64,000 nt of DNA from Siphonodentalium dalli (Eukaryota; Mollusca; Scaphopoda; Gadilida; Siphonodentaliidae). A program made the position numbers and the translations under genes. Location: contig CP136063.1 in NCBI GenBank assembly GCA_032622095.1, forward strand, positions 40,710,106 through 40,774,105, given 5' to 3'. This document shows positions 23,589-37,663 of this stretch, in pieces (position 1 is the first letter of the stretch; the number at the start of each line of letters is the position of its first letter). A model generated the notes under the pieces. The model had not been told where the DNA came from and did no database searches. It worked only from the letters and a program-made list of their open reading frames with translations.

Positions 23589-25529
23589 TTAAGGATTTTA
23601 CCTTGATTACAATAGTGTGCACGTCCCATTCAGGACTTTACCATGATTACAATAGTTTGCATGTCCAATTCAGAACCATTACCATGATTACAATAGTTTG
23701 CATGTCCAATTCAGGACCATTACCGTGATTACAATAGTTTGCTTGTCCCATTCAGGACTTTACCGTGATTACAATAGTTTGCATATCCCATTCAGGCCTT
23801 TACCATGATTACAATAGTTTGCATGTCCCATTCAGGACTTTACCGTGATTACAATAGCTTGCATGTCCCATTCAGGACTTTACTGTGATTACAATAGTTT
23901 GCATGTCCCATTTAGGACTTTACCATGATTACAATAGTTTGCATGTCTCATAGTTTGCATGTCTCATTCAGGACTTTACAATGATTGCAATAGTTTGTAT
24001 GTCTCATTCCGGACTTTACCGTGATTACAATAGTTTGCATGTCCCATTCAGGACTTTACCAGGACTTTACACCATGATTACAATAGTTTGCATGTCCAAT
24101 TCAGGACTTTACCATGATTATAATAGTTTGCATGTCTCATTCAGGACTCTACCATGATTACAATAGTTTGCATGTCCCATTCAGGACTTTACCATGATTG
24201 CAATAGTTTGCGTGTCCCATTCAGGACTTTACCATGATTACAATAGTTCGCATGACCCATTCAGGACTTTACCTTGATTACAATAGTTTGCATGTCCAAT
24301 TCACGAACATTACCGCGATTACAATAGTTGGCATGTCCAATTCAGGACCATTACCATGATTACAATAGTTTGCATGTCCCATTCAGAACTTTACCGTGAT
24401 TACAATAGTTTGCATACCCCATTCAGGCCTTTACCATGATTACAATAGTTTGCATGTCCCATTCAGGACTTTACCGTGATTACAATAGTTTGCATGTCTC
24501 ATAGTTTGCATGTCTCATTCAGGACTTTACCATGATTACAACAGTTTACATGTCTCATTCAGGACTTTACCGTGATTACAATAGTTTGCATGTCCCATTC
24601 AGGACTTTACCATGATTAAAATAGTTTGCATGTCCCATTCAGGACTTTACCAAGATTACAATAGTTTGCATGTCCCATTCAGGATTTACCATGATTATAA
24701 TAGTTTGCATGTCTCATTCAGGACTCTACCATGATTACAATAGTTTGCATGTCCCATTCAGGACTTTACCATGATTACAATAGTTCGCATGACCCATTCA
24801 GGACTTTACCTTGATTACAATAGTTTGCATGTCCAATTCACGACCATTACCGCGATTACAATAGTGTGCATGTCCCATTCAGGACTTTACCATGATTATG
24901 ATAGTTTGCATGTCCCATTCAGGACTTTATCATGATTACAATAGTTTGCATGTCCCATTCAGGACTTTACCATGATTACAATAGTTTGCATGTCCAATTC
25001 AGGACCATTACCATGATTACAATAGTTTGCATGTCCCATTCAGGACTTTACCGTGATTACAATAGTTTGCATACCCCATTCAGGCCTTTACCATGATTAC
25101 AATAGTTTGCATGTCCCATTCAGGACTTTACCGTGATTACAATAGTTTGCATGTCTCATAGTTTGCATGTTTCATTCAGGACTTTACCATGATTACAACA
25201 GTTTACATGTCTCATTCAGGACTTTACCGTGATTACCATAGTTTGCATGTCCCATTCAGGACTTTACCATGATTAAAATAGTTTGCATGTCCCATTCAGG
25301 TCTTTACCAAGATTACAATAGTTTGCATGTCCCATTCAGGATTTACCATGATTATAATAGTTTGCATGTCTCATTCAGGACTCTACCATGATTACAATAG
25401 TTTGCATGTCCCATTCAGGACTTTACCATGATTACAATAGTTCGCATGACCCATTCATAACATTACTATAGCTTGCATGTCCCATCCAGGACTTTACCAT
25501 GATTACAATAGTGTGCATGTCCCATTAAA

Positions 25530-26048
25530 GGTGGATTATCTCTTTGTAAACATGTATTATATAGTTACCGGGGTATAACATATTATATTTGAATAGAAGA
25601 CCCCTGTCCGGAAATGCTTCTATCGATTAATATTAATTTTATTTTGAATATCTTCTGGTCTAAAAAGGTGTGTTTGTTCAGCTAACGAACAATAGTGGTT
25701 ACTGTTAACAGAGACCAGAAATTATATTGTGCAATTTTGTCACAAATAAACGTTAAGTATACTCATTATCGCTTATATCTGTGGAACAAAACAATACAAA
25801 CAACCAATCTGTGACATTTGACATTCGTTGCGTAGCCGTAGGAACAGCCCAGTGCTCTATATCGCAATACGGTCTCATCCGAATGGTCGGTTCTAAAAAT
25901 AGTAACATAAACGGGCCCGATTTAATATTCGAAATAAAATCAATATTAATTGATAGAAGCTTTTCCGGACATAGGTCTTCAGTTTATATCTATTATTTTA
26001 TACCCACGCAACTATTTAAAATTTGTTATTTAAAGAGATAATCCATCT
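25530..26048 (+). mobile_element. second copy of the same MITE insertion by duplication
   Basis: Same flanks and almost the same sequence as 23070-23588, shifted by exactly 2,460 bp. It therefore arose with the segmental duplication and not by a new transposition. A few bases differ near the left end (ACATAGTATAAC against ACCGGGGTATAAC). Confidence 0.9.
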
Positions 26049-28345
26049 TTAAGGATTTTACCTTGATTACAATAGTGTGCACGTCCCATTCAGGACTTTA
26101 CCATGATTACAATAGTTTGCATGTCCAATTCAGAACCATTACCATGATTACAATAGTTTGCATGTCCAATTCAGGACCATTACCGTGATTACAATAGTTT
26201 GCTTGTCCCATTCAGGACTTTACCGTGATTACAATAGTTTGCATATCCCATTCAGGCCTTTACCATGATTACAATAGTTTGCATGTCCCATTCAGGACTT
26301 TACCGTGATTACAATAGTTTGCATGTCCCATTCAGGACTTTACTGTGATTACAATAGTTTGCATGTCCCATTTAGGACTTTACCATGATTACAATAGTTT
26401 GCATGTCTCATAGTTTGCATGTCTCATTCAGGACTTTACAATGATTGCAATAGTTTGTATGTCTCATTCCGGACTTTACCGTGATTACAATAGTTTGCAT
26501 GTCCCATTCAGGACTTTACCAGGACTTTACACCATGATTACAATAGTTTGCATGTCCAATTCAGGACTTTACCATGATTATAATAGTTTGCATGTCTCAT
26601 TCAGGACTCTACCATGATTACAATAGTTTGCATGTCCCATTCAGGACTTTACCATGATTGCAATAGTTTGCGTGTCCCATTCAGGACTTTACCATGATTA
26701 CAATAGTTCGCATGACCCATTCAGGACTTTACCTTGATTACAATAGTTTGCATGTCCAATTCACGAACATGACCGCGATTACAATAGTTGGCATGTCCAA
26801 TTCAGGACCATTACCATGATTACAATAGTTTGCATGTCCCATTCAGGACTTTACCGTGATTACAATAGTTTGCATACCCCATTCAGGCCTTTACCATGAT
26901 TACAATAGTTTGCATGTCCCATTCAGGACTTTACCGTGATTACAATAGTTTGCATGTCTCATAGTTTGCATGTCTCATTCAGGACTTTACCATGATTACA
27001 ACAGTTTACATGTCTCATTCAGGACTTTACCGTGATTACAATAGTTTGCATGTCCCATTCAGGACTTTACCATGATTAAAATAGTTTGCATGTCCCATTC
27101 AGGACTTTACCAAGATTACAATAGTTTGCATGTCCCATTCAGGATTTACCATGATTATAATAGTTTGCATGTCTCATTCAGGACTCTACCATGATTACAA
27201 TAGTTTGCATGTCCCATTCAGGACTTTACCATGATTACAATAGTTCGCATGACCCATTCAGGACTTTACCTTGATTACAATAGTTTGCATGTCCAATTCA
27301 CGACCATTACCGCGATTACAATAGTGTGCATGTCCCATTCAGGACTTTACAATGATTATGATAGTTTGCATGTCCCATTCAGGACTTTATCATGATTACA
27401 ATAGTTTGCATGTCCCATTCAGGACTTTACCATGATTACAATAGTTTGCATGTCCAATTCAGGACCATTACCATGATTACAATAGTTTGCATGTCCCATT
27501 CAGGACTTTACCGTGATTACAATAGTTTGCATACCCCATTCAGGCCTTTACCATGATTACAATAGTTTGCATGTCCCATTCAGGACTTTACCGTGATTAC
27601 AATAGTTTGCATGTCTCATAGTTTGCATGTTTCATTCAGGACTTTACCATGATTACAACAGTTTACATGTCTCATTCAGGACTTTACCGTGATTACCATA
27701 GTTTGCATGTCCCATTCAGGACTTTACCATGATTAAAATAGTTTGCATGTCCCATTCAGGTCTTTACCAAGATTACAATAGTTTGCATGTCCCATTCAGG
27801 ATTTACCATGATTATAATAGTTTGCATGTCTCATTCAGGACTCTACCATGATTACAATAGTTTGCATGTCTCATTCAGGACTCTACCATGATTACAATAG
27901 TTTGCATGTCCCATTCAGGACTTTACCATGATTACAATAGTTTGCGTGCTACATTCAGGACTTTACCATGATTACAATAGTTTGCACGTACCACTCAGGA
28001 CCATTACCGTGATTACAATAGTTTGCATGTCCCATTCAGGACTTTACCATGATTACAATAGTTTGCATGTCCCATTCAGGACTTTACAATGGTTACAATA
28101 GTTTGCACGTACCACTCAGGACCATTACCGTGATTACAATAGTTTGCATGTCCAGTTCAGGACTTTACCATGATTATAATAGTTTGCGTGTCCCATTCAG
28201 GAATTTACCATGACTACAATTAGTTTGCATGTCTCATTCAAGACTTTATCGTGATTAAAATAGTTTGCATGTCCCATTCAGGACTTTACCATGATTACAA
28301 TAGTTTGCATGTCCCATTCAGGACTTTGCCTTGATTATAATAACA

Positions 28346-28549
28346 TGTTTAATGATACGCCAGTTAAATAACGACATGTGCATGGTATGTGGTAGTATTC
28401 AATATTTATGTGATCATAAACTGTGGATTCACTTGCCATGGACATGGTTTTACGATTTCTAATCCATGGTCAAAGTATATGCCTACATGGTAAATTAATC
28501 CCATCTTATTTCTGATTTAGGCCACTACTATGGGGATTGGGGAAATTAT
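28346..28549. other. spacer between satellite and zinc-finger locus
   Basis: AT-rich, no recognised feature. Confidence 0.5.
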
Positions 28550-28604
28550 TTATCACGCACATCGCACTGGTACGGACGATCACCTGTGTGGATTCATATA
28601 TGTG

Positions 28605-30121
<1,517 letters not shown>

Positions 30122-30149
30122 ACCTCACAGATCTATAAGGATGATTATA

Positions 30150-30535
30150 TGTGTGAATTCAGATTTCACAATCGAGCAAATAGTTTCTCATATATATCGC
30201 ACTGATATCGCAGGTCACATGTGGATTTTATCTACCGGTATGTGCGGTCAGATCCACAGAGCTTGTGAATAAGTGTCCACCGGCGTGAGCTGGTGAGCAA
30301 GCACACGCGTGGAGTATTTGTTTCTTCAGATTACTGGAACCAACGAACGTTTTTTGGCATAAAATAAATCGAACTAGTGAGGATTCTGATTATCTGAATA
30401 TTTTTCCATAAACATCTAAATGTAACTGTTAACAAGAAACACAGATTTCCTTTGTTCCGTAAAACGGATTGATATCGGTACATTAAACATTTGGTTACGG
30501 GGAATGGATCCGTGTATTGGACGATGATATGAATT
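30150..30535 (-). promoter_or_regulatory. upstream flank of the damaged zinc-finger gene
   Basis: Matches 20155-20174 plus 21484-22000 but lacks the 1.3-kb transposon and the 75-bp duplication, so it records the older arrangement. Contains AACAAGAAACACAGATTTCC and CTTTGTTCCG, shared with the flanks of the other loci. Regulatory role is inferred. Confidence 0.45.
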
Positions 30536-30544
30536 TGGCCGGTC

Positions 30545-31525
30545 GTATCACCAGGAATCACTGAACTAAATGGTTTCCCATAGGCGATAGTGTTAACGTT
30601 TCGGCCAAATTCACTGAATTTAAGCCTGCAGGCCATACCAGTGATGTTTACCCAGCTAGATTGACACCAGTTTATCACGAAAATGCAAGAAAAATCATAG
30701 GTCATGTGTTTACTTTTTAAAATAAATCCCCAAGTCTACGACAGGGCTATCTCACAGCCAAATTTGATCTGGAAAAACCCAGAACTACAGCATCTAGTTA
30801 AATAAATTTCCCGCCCACAAAAATCCATTCCCCCATTCATTCACCAGTTTAAATTATTTAGATATTATGTACAAATCAAATAAACGCGATGTCATCCTTT
30901 AAAGGTGGATTATCTCTTTGTAAACATGTATTATATAGTTACCGGGTTATAAAATATTAGATTTGAATCGAAGACTCCTGTCCGGAAATGCTTCTATCGA
31001 TTAATATTAATTTTATTTCGAATATGTTCTGGTAAAAAAAGGTGTGTTTGTTCAGCTAACGAACAATAGTGGTTACTGTTAACAGAGACCAGAAATTATA
31101 TTGTGCAATTTTGTCACAAATAAACGTTAATTATACTCATTATCGCTTATATCTGTGGAACAAAACAATACAAACAATCAATCTGTGACATTTGACATTC
31201 GTTGCGTCGCCGTAGGAACAGCCCAGTGCTCTATGTCGCAATACTGTCTCATCCGAATGGTCGGTTCTAAAAATAGTAACATAAATGGGCCCGATTTAAC
31301 ATTCGAAATAAAATCAATATTAATTGATAGAAGCTTTTCCGGACATAGGTCTTCAGTTCATACCTATTATTTTATACCCACGCAACTATTTAAAATTTTT
31401 TATTTAAAGAGATAATCCATCTTTAATAACGTGTCGCATGTATCAGGTGAAGGTCATTCTTCAGTTACCTTCACCTTTACTCGGTGTACTCGCTCCCCGA
31501 CTCTAGAACACATTTAGCTCCCTGA
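30545..31525. repeat. duplicated segment, copy carrying a MITE
   Basis: The sequence from about 30549 (AATCACTGAACTAAATGG) to 30902, continued at 31423-31525 (TAACGTGTCGCATGTATC, TTAGCTCCCTGATTCC), is nearly identical to 32430-32888. The only major difference is the MITE at 30903-31422. An open frame on the minus strand (SSWVNITGMACRLKF) resembles the exon-like piece at 32862-33023. Confidence 0.85.
30903..31422 (+). mobile_element. TTAA MITE with empty site at 32776-32779
   Basis: Bracketed by TTAA at 30899-30902 and 31423-31426. The paralogous segment reads GATGTCATCCTTTAATAACG with a single TTAA (32776-32779) and no element. This defines the element as 520 bp and its target duplication as TTAA. 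Confidence 0.95.
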
Positions 31526-32424
31526 TTCCTATATATATGTATATGTGTGAAACACAGCGTTTCTTATAGTATTTTATCAAAATATAGACCTTACTGAAAT
31601 CAAAAACGGATTATATCGACCAGTAGTGGTTTATTTTTCCAATATGAGGCATCCTAAAAATTAGTGTCAATCCTCAAAATAAAGCCAAAAAATTTAGATA
31701 TTTTTTTTTCAATTTTACTAGCTGATGCATCTCGTATAACTGAAGTATGCCCTTATATACCATAATATTACTAAATTGAAGAGGAAATGTTAATATACAT
31801 TTTGAGAGTGATATCGTGTCCAATTATAAAAACTTTTCATGCAGAATTTGGCAATTTATAATAAACATTTACCAAAATTAACAGAAAATTAAAATAAAAA
31901 ATACTTTAATAGCAATATAAAGCAACCATAAGTCAATTTTAATATCTAAACATAATGATACAACATCAGACACAGCCTCGGGCATGACATTTTACCAGAT
32001 GGCAGGGCATACTGTCTGTTTAACAAACCTGCCATGACAATTTTGCACGACATGTACTCTAGTGGTGATGCCATCACCCCCCCCCCCCCCCCCCCCCCGA
32101 CTTGGGGTTGGGCTACGGTCCCCGATAAGACTACTGGGTGCCGGAAAAGCTTAATTGGGTCAACTGTCACCTTTTCCCAATGGGCGGGGGCGGGGGCTAA
32201 CACTCCTCAAAATTGTGGATGGGGGCTTTAGACCCCCTGATGGTACCTGATGTCCATGCAAAATTCCCAGATTTATCACTTTCTTTACTATCTACAGGCG
32301 AATCCATGGGTTTCTTCTTTAAATATGTCCAAAATGTTGTCATAATCATTTGAAAATAAGAAAATATGGAATTAACAACTTATCATGGCGAGACGTGAAA
32401 TTTCGTAAAATTCAAATTTTTCTT
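31526..32424. other. no supported gene; poly-C tract
   Basis: A run of about 20 C lies near 32078-32098. A minus-strand frame (31946-32203) crosses the mirror of this tract (Gly run) and is not convincing. The remainder is AT-rich. Confidence 0.5.
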
Positions 32425-32429
32425 ATAGG

Positions 32430-32888
32430 AATCACTGAACTAAATGGTTTCCCATAGGCGATAGTGTTAACGTTTCGGCCAAATTCACCACTGAATTTAA
32501 GCCTGCAGGCCATACCAGTGATGTTTACCCAGCTAGATTGACACCAGTTTATCACGAAAATGCAAGAAAAATCATAGGTCATGTGTTTACTTTTTAAAAT
32601 AAATCCCCAAGTCTACGACAGGGCTATCTCACAGCCAAATTTGATCTGGAAAAACCCAGAACTACAGCATCTAGTTAAATAAATTTCTCGCTCACAAAAA
32701 TCCATTCCCCCATTCATTCATCAGTTTAAATTATTTAGATATTATGTACAAATCAAATAAACGCGATGTCATCCTTTAATAACGTGTCGCATGTATCAGG
32801 TGAAGGTCATTCTTCAGTTACCTTCACCTTTAGCATTCCACGGTGAACTTGCTCCCCGACTCTAGAACACATTTAGCTCCCTGATTCC
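32430..32888. repeat. duplicated segment, empty copy
   Basis: Near-identical partner of 30549-31525 without the MITE. It runs into the exon-like sequence at 32862, so the duplication includes its 3' end. Confidence 0.85.
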
Positions 32889-33023
32889 ACCAGCAGTAAT
32901 GGTTACAGTGGAGTAATTATTTCCCATAGGCCTCAGTGTTAACATATGGCCTGCAGCCCTGACTATCCACGAATTGTGATAAATGAGTACATGGTCACCA
33001 GGATTGGCATCTGCGCAAAGTTT
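32862..33023 (-). CDS. candidate terminal exon, unidentified protein
   Basis: Minus strand: TTTTTTTCATGCAG (33024-33037) is a good 3' splice site. From 33023 an open frame reads KLCADANPGDHVLIYHNSW and later GHMLTLRPMGNN to a TAG at 32862-32864. A diverged relative exists in the duplicated segments at about 30560-30700 and 32440-32570, sharing GTTAACACT, CCTATGGGAAA and the SSW/NSW motif. Coding-like composition and repeated conservation suggest a real exon or a recent relic. I do not recognise the family. Confidence 0.35.
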   Translation of the reverse strand, partial: KLCADANPGDHVLIYHNSWIVRAAGHMLTLRPMGNNYSTVTITAGGIRELNVF

Positions 33024-33339
33024 CTGCATGAAAAAAATCATATCGTCGAGCATGGAATGTACCTTTAACTTTGGGATTTATAATCGAGAGTCAGAATTGC
33101 ATGAAAAAAATATTGACATTTTTTACCTCACACCAAACAAATTAAATCTAGGAACCACGTGCTTCACAATGTGCCAATGTTTTGTTTGGAAATTTCAAGA
33201 GGAGTGTTTGCATGTATTTTATATGTTTAAATATCAACCCTTTCCTTACCCCACCCCTGTTTACAATTGCAACACAAAATATCTTAAAATGAACACGAAA
33301 AGTCACCATGTGAGGTCCATGTCGATAAAGTAAATGATG

Positions 33340-33790
33340 GTAGCATATATACCCATCATTGGTGTTATAGCTGGCCGATTTCTCTCTGAGAAAATATGGA
33401 CGATGGTTCGCCTGATAAACATGGACAGGCTGGAGCTTGAATTGGGCGCACTTGACAAATTCTGGGTCCTGGTAAACGAAATTTTGGCATAAAACTGAAG
33501 TTTTGAGTGCAGCAGAATTATTCTGTGCCTACATGTATGTGCATGGAATCAGCCACATCACTCAAACACACCACCGTGTTACACTTTTTGTCGACAAGCC
33601 ACCTCAAGCAGACTAATTGGCTGCCATTTAACCTTGCACTGGTCATGTTTTACATCAAATTTTAGAGACCTGCCACAGATAGGTATGTAGTTTGCTCTCA
33701 TGGCTAGTCGAAAAGCCTTTATTTCAGTTGTGTACTGACCCTCGATGTTCAGTGCGTGATTTGTTACCATGACATTCATTAAAGGTACAC
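33340..33790 (-). pseudogene. coding-like fragment in shifting frames, unidentified
   Basis: On the minus strand, 33579-33779 reads MVTNHALNIEGQYTTEIKAF and later QPISLLEVACRQKV, then the plausible frame shifts. Further down, QDPEFVKCAQFKLQPVHVYQ and HRPYFLREKSASYN appear in another frame. Both pieces have protein-like composition, but frame changes and stops between them suggest decay. It lies 300 bp upstream of the candidate exon at 32862-33023 on the same strand and may belong to the same former gene. Confidence 0.3.
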
Positions 33791-35238
33791 ATATGTGCTC
33801 ATAACGAAAAAAGGGGAGATTTTCGAGGTGAAAATTTGAGGCAAAAATTGTCCCAGATGGGTTAATATTGGCTTCTCATTTATTACCACCAACTAAATTA
33901 TTTTATTCAGTGAAACATAATCAGTTCTCACATTTGTCATGCATGGTGTCAAAAAATGACATAATCACATCGTCGCGCATTGATAGCTGCGCGAACTGTG
34001 TTTGTATTCTAACACGCATAAGGTTTGCTTTCGTGTGCCTATTGCGTATATACAATAACAACATTTGTTCAAAATAAGCTTTAGTTATCAGAATCGATTT
34101 ACTGCAACAGACTAATGCTATAAACCAGTCAACTGTGTGGTAAAAAAAGTCTCAAAACTTGTTAGGCCTATTTATGAACAATAAAATGGCGATATATTAT
34201 CACTAAAGTGTCACTAAATAGGTTATTATAATTAGCGTTTGTTTCGCTAATATGAAAACATGTTACACCTAAAAATATTTGCTTTTGGAAAAGAGCATTC
34301 CGTGTGAGTCTATTCCTGATATGGTATAAATAAAGAGCGTTTTTTTCACTACTGTGCGAACAACGGACGACCAGATGATGGTGCAAGTTTATAGCTGTTA
34401 GTGCAGGGGGAAAACCAGGACAAAGCAAACTATAACAAAACGGCTACCATGAAGTCTGCTTATCCCAATCCCAGATACAGGACGAGGGTAGGTACCGTAA
34501 TTAAACTGAACAAATAGACACTGAATGAAAACAAAAACCCGATATTGGCCACATGTACGAGTCGGATCCGGAGTAGGCCTACACTTTTTAATGCTATTTC
34601 GATGTACACTTTATTATAATAGGAGAATGATTGTTTTGTTCAACTTTTAATGAAGTTAACAATGGTATAAGTATATATAGGCCTACCGTATAGTGATGCA
34701 ATTATACCATATATCTTCCGAGTACCGGTACCGGTATACACACAATTTCCCCGAGTCGGCGTCAGGGCCGGAGTATGTCATTTTTTGACACCATGACAAA
34801 TGTGAGAACTGATTATGTTTCAGAATAAAATAATTACTTCATATCACCAATATATTTCTACAACTTGTTGAAAGTATAATACAACATTTTGTATAAGTGA
34901 GTAATAAAGCATGATCTAACTCGGCTACACTTTTTCTCATTCTGGCTTGGAGTACACTTTTTAAATAGTATATTTTAGAAGCAACAATTCTATTAAAAAG
35001 TATATGTTGATAATTTTTCGGTAATATTTTTATTACATATGTAATAAATTGGCATAGTAGCATAACATTTAGCAAAAGATTATTTTTTTTCCACAGTCGG
35101 AGTCGGGGTGGAGTACACGTTTTATTGACCATCATGAAACATTGAACTGCGCATGGCAAACATGTGGTCGATAATCGCTTCCGTAAACAGACAGACAACC
35201 ATTTCTTTTGCACACATGACAAAAGTCTTTATTTTAGC
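33791..35238. other. mostly non-genic; 3' flank of the exon at 35239
   Basis: From about 34846 to 35238 the sequence parallels 4745-5100 (ATATTTCTACAACTTGTT, CTACACTTTTTCTCATTC, TTTAGCAAAAGATT) and is the downstream flank of the exon pair. I see nothing supportable between 33800 and 34840. Confidence 0.5.
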
Positions 35239-35339
35239 TCATGAAGGCGCGGATGTCGGAACTTTTGGTCGAATCTTGTCTTTAGCGTCACCATAAGAAG
35301 AGAACCAAGCAGAATCTGCCACCAGGAGTCCTTTGTCGC
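35239..35339 (-). CDS. candidate terminal coding exon with stop and AATAAA
   Basis: Minus strand: an acceptor ending AATTTCAG (35340-35347) is followed by GC then GDKGLLVADSAWFSSYGD, KDKIRPKVP and TSAPS, then TGA (35239-35241). AATAAA lies 5 nt further on (35228-35233). The decayed paralogue at 4745-5197 preserves the same acceptor and most codons, mostly with conservative changes. I infer the last exon of an unrecognised gene whose other exons would lie above 35400; none were identified because an inverted repeat begins there. Confidence 0.4.
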
Positions 35340-35486
35340 CTGAAATTAAAAAAGGTATGCGTTCCCGATGTGGTCACTACTGACCCAATCTGAAGCTCTA
35401 AAGAGTGTAAATTTTTAGAGCTTCCCTGGAGCTATCTTCACCACAAACTTGACAAAGCCACGGATAGTCAGAGAGGCGTTAACGAA

Positions 35487-36497
35487 GATAATCACAGAAG
35501 TTGGAATCACTGACTGTTATGCTATTTTTTTAGATTTTTTTGGAGTTCTAGGTATATAGTTTGTCAAGAATGGCAACTCCGATTGTCGAGGTACCCCCAA
35601 AAATCTTCACTTCGACCCGTGAATTTCAACAACAAAAGCATAATTCTCAGGGTTTTCGTCATATTTCGTTAGAAAAATCATTTATCTACAATCTTACCGC
35701 GAGCATAGCATCTATTCGTTGATTTATTCCAGGTTTTATCGCACTTTAAAAAAAAAATTCACCTGTTAGCTCGGTGGTACCGCTGAAGTTTTCCGGACCT
35801 CCTCGTGTGTCTTCGGCAAATCGGTTAGTGCAAAACTGGCTACCAAAATGGTTCGTCGAAAATTGTCAAAATTTGAGTGATATCAACATCAGTACAATTT
35901 TCCAACGTATTGATTCCCATTTATCGGGACAACAATTTTTCAAACAAAGCAGTATCTTCGTTAGATTCAAACCTGATAGTCACACACTAAGAGGGCATTT
36001 TGCAATTATGGCGAGCGATGAGCTTAATTGTTTTCAAATATGTACGAAAAACAGATGTCAATAGCTACGTGCAGACATGATTATCGATGAACGATTGCCA
36101 GTAAACATATGGTCCCAGTGGTTCATTCAGCAAATTGTGTAGCGCAAAGAATGCGTGATATGACATACCAGCTGGTATGATGCTACGCTGAAACCAGGTA
36201 ACATATTCTGATATATAATCAAGCATAAGAGAGAAATATTTCCCATTACAATTCACACAAGAGTCACACAACGCCCACGTCCGCTTATATACTTTGAATT
36301 CTAGCTGGTTTATTTGCATCATACACGGCACTTCACCTATAAGTGTATTGTAAACGTAGCTGTGGATATAAACTCGATATGACTATATACCGGTACCTAT
36401 CGTGTTCCCGGCCATTCAAGTGTAACCTCCTCGCAACAAGAGAACACTGTTTATTCGAGCGGGGATTGTGTCCGTCTTTCCTGACCCATGGATTGGT
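35487..36497. repeat. left arm of a ~1-kb inverted repeat
   Basis: Inverted copy of 39118-40147, at high identity with small indels: AGGTACCGGTATATAGTC against AGGTATATAGTC, and a 6-bp insertion in the right arm near 39618. Open frames occur on both strands and are mirrored in the other arm, for example LSGQQFFKQSSIFVRF (plus) and QLEFKVYKRTW with LLNEPLGPYVYWQSF (minus, 36065-36331). The minus frame is closed by frameshift in the other arm, so I do not call a gene. Confidence 0.85.
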
Positions 36498-37459
36498 AAT
36501 TACAACTCACATGGTCCCAATGAGGGAATATTCACTCTTATTTGATGATTGATCTACATGTATATACATCGCCTATAAATACGAATATTCCCCTCCGCTC
36601 ACCGCAACTTATATGCTATCGGCATACAAGTGCACGAAGCATGTTATTATGTGTGAACCAGCACATGTTTGTATTACTCTGTATTATATTTTTAAGTACT
36701 AACAATTTCAGCAACGTTTTAAAGGTGAAAAGTCCACCACGGCCACGTTTATTTCGTATTTACACTGTGGGATAATTGGATTGTTCGCTGGTGATTTTCA
36801 GACAACCACTTTTTAGTTTATGTGTATCCGATGACCCTTTCAATAATAGTTAATCGTCTCAATATGTTCCGAAAACATCAAGGCTACTTAATTTCTCATT
36901 CGATTGCTGAAATGATGAAGACGTTGACGGTCTGCTAGCCCATTTTAAACAATAAATGTCTCCAAATATATGGTATTTGGTGTAGTTCCGAAGAGTTCAT
37001 CTTTTCGAAGTATTTTCCATATGTAGTCAACATTAGTTGTTGTGTTGCATACAGACCGGGCTATAATTTGGACCAGATCAGGCTTTCCCAGATTTTGATC
37101 CACACTGTCATGCCATGTGTGCTCCTGAATAGAAATAACTATCTGCTATGCTTTTATTTCTAAAGTGCAATGGGCGGATAAAACAATTTGAATCATGTGC
37201 ATGCAACAATAAGGTATATCCGCATGCACCATCCGAACTGCAAACTTGAGGAAATACTTTGTAAACATGTTTATAAATATCTCCAGTGATGTTACACAAT
37301 TACTATTCATCTACCCATAACTGAGGGAGTAATCAACGCTGTAGTTTTATGATTGATTGATCGTTGGGTAGGATTCCTCCCGATTGTGGTGATCATCATT
37401 GGATACTCTGTCTTTAGTTATTTGTTGATTATGCCTGGTAGGCAAATTTCTTCAGCACA
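36498..37459. other. no supported gene
   Basis: Spacer sequence between the inverted arms. Short frames only, with no recognisable motif. Confidence 0.45.
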
Positions 37460-37663
37460 CGTTTTAAATATCTGGTTCGGTATATATGAGATCAGGACAC
37501 ATGGCCTTATGGGGTTTGATGTTTCGTAGCAATGCAGTTACATCGACGATACTGATATCAGGTTTGACTATTGCGTCGACTGGTTTTGTTTGGTCTAGTT
37601 CGGGCAGTGAGGTGTTATTTTCCGCGACGGCTGATTGGAATTGGTCCAACAAGCGAGACCACT

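Larger units (their letters stand above)
22755..28345. repeat. 40-bp satellite with higher-order structure
   Basis: The unit CATGATTACAATAGTTTGCA followed by TGTCCCATTCAGGACTTTAC repeats with a 40-bp step, roughly 110 times, excluding two MITE copies. Marker variants (CACGAACATTACCGCG, TCTCATAGTTTGCATG) recur every few hundred bases. A 2,460-bp block is duplicated in tandem at near identity (about 23006-25465 and 25466-27925). Stop codons and lack of any framework exclude coding. Confidence 0.95.

Noticed and set aside
22755-28345. Possible CRISPR-like array
   Set aside because: Units are contiguous 40-bp repeats without unique spacers, in a eukaryotic context. The same applies to the 87-, 46- and 37-bp arrays.
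34456-34500. ATGAAGTCTGCTTATCCC frame ending near a GTAGGT that could be a first exon
   Set aside because: Only about 13 codons before the putative donor. No second exon or homologue was seen.
36065-36331. 88-codon minus-strand frame in the inverted repeat
   Set aside because: Protein-like, but the matching arm has a frameshift and there is no recognisable family, so it is only noted under the repeat.
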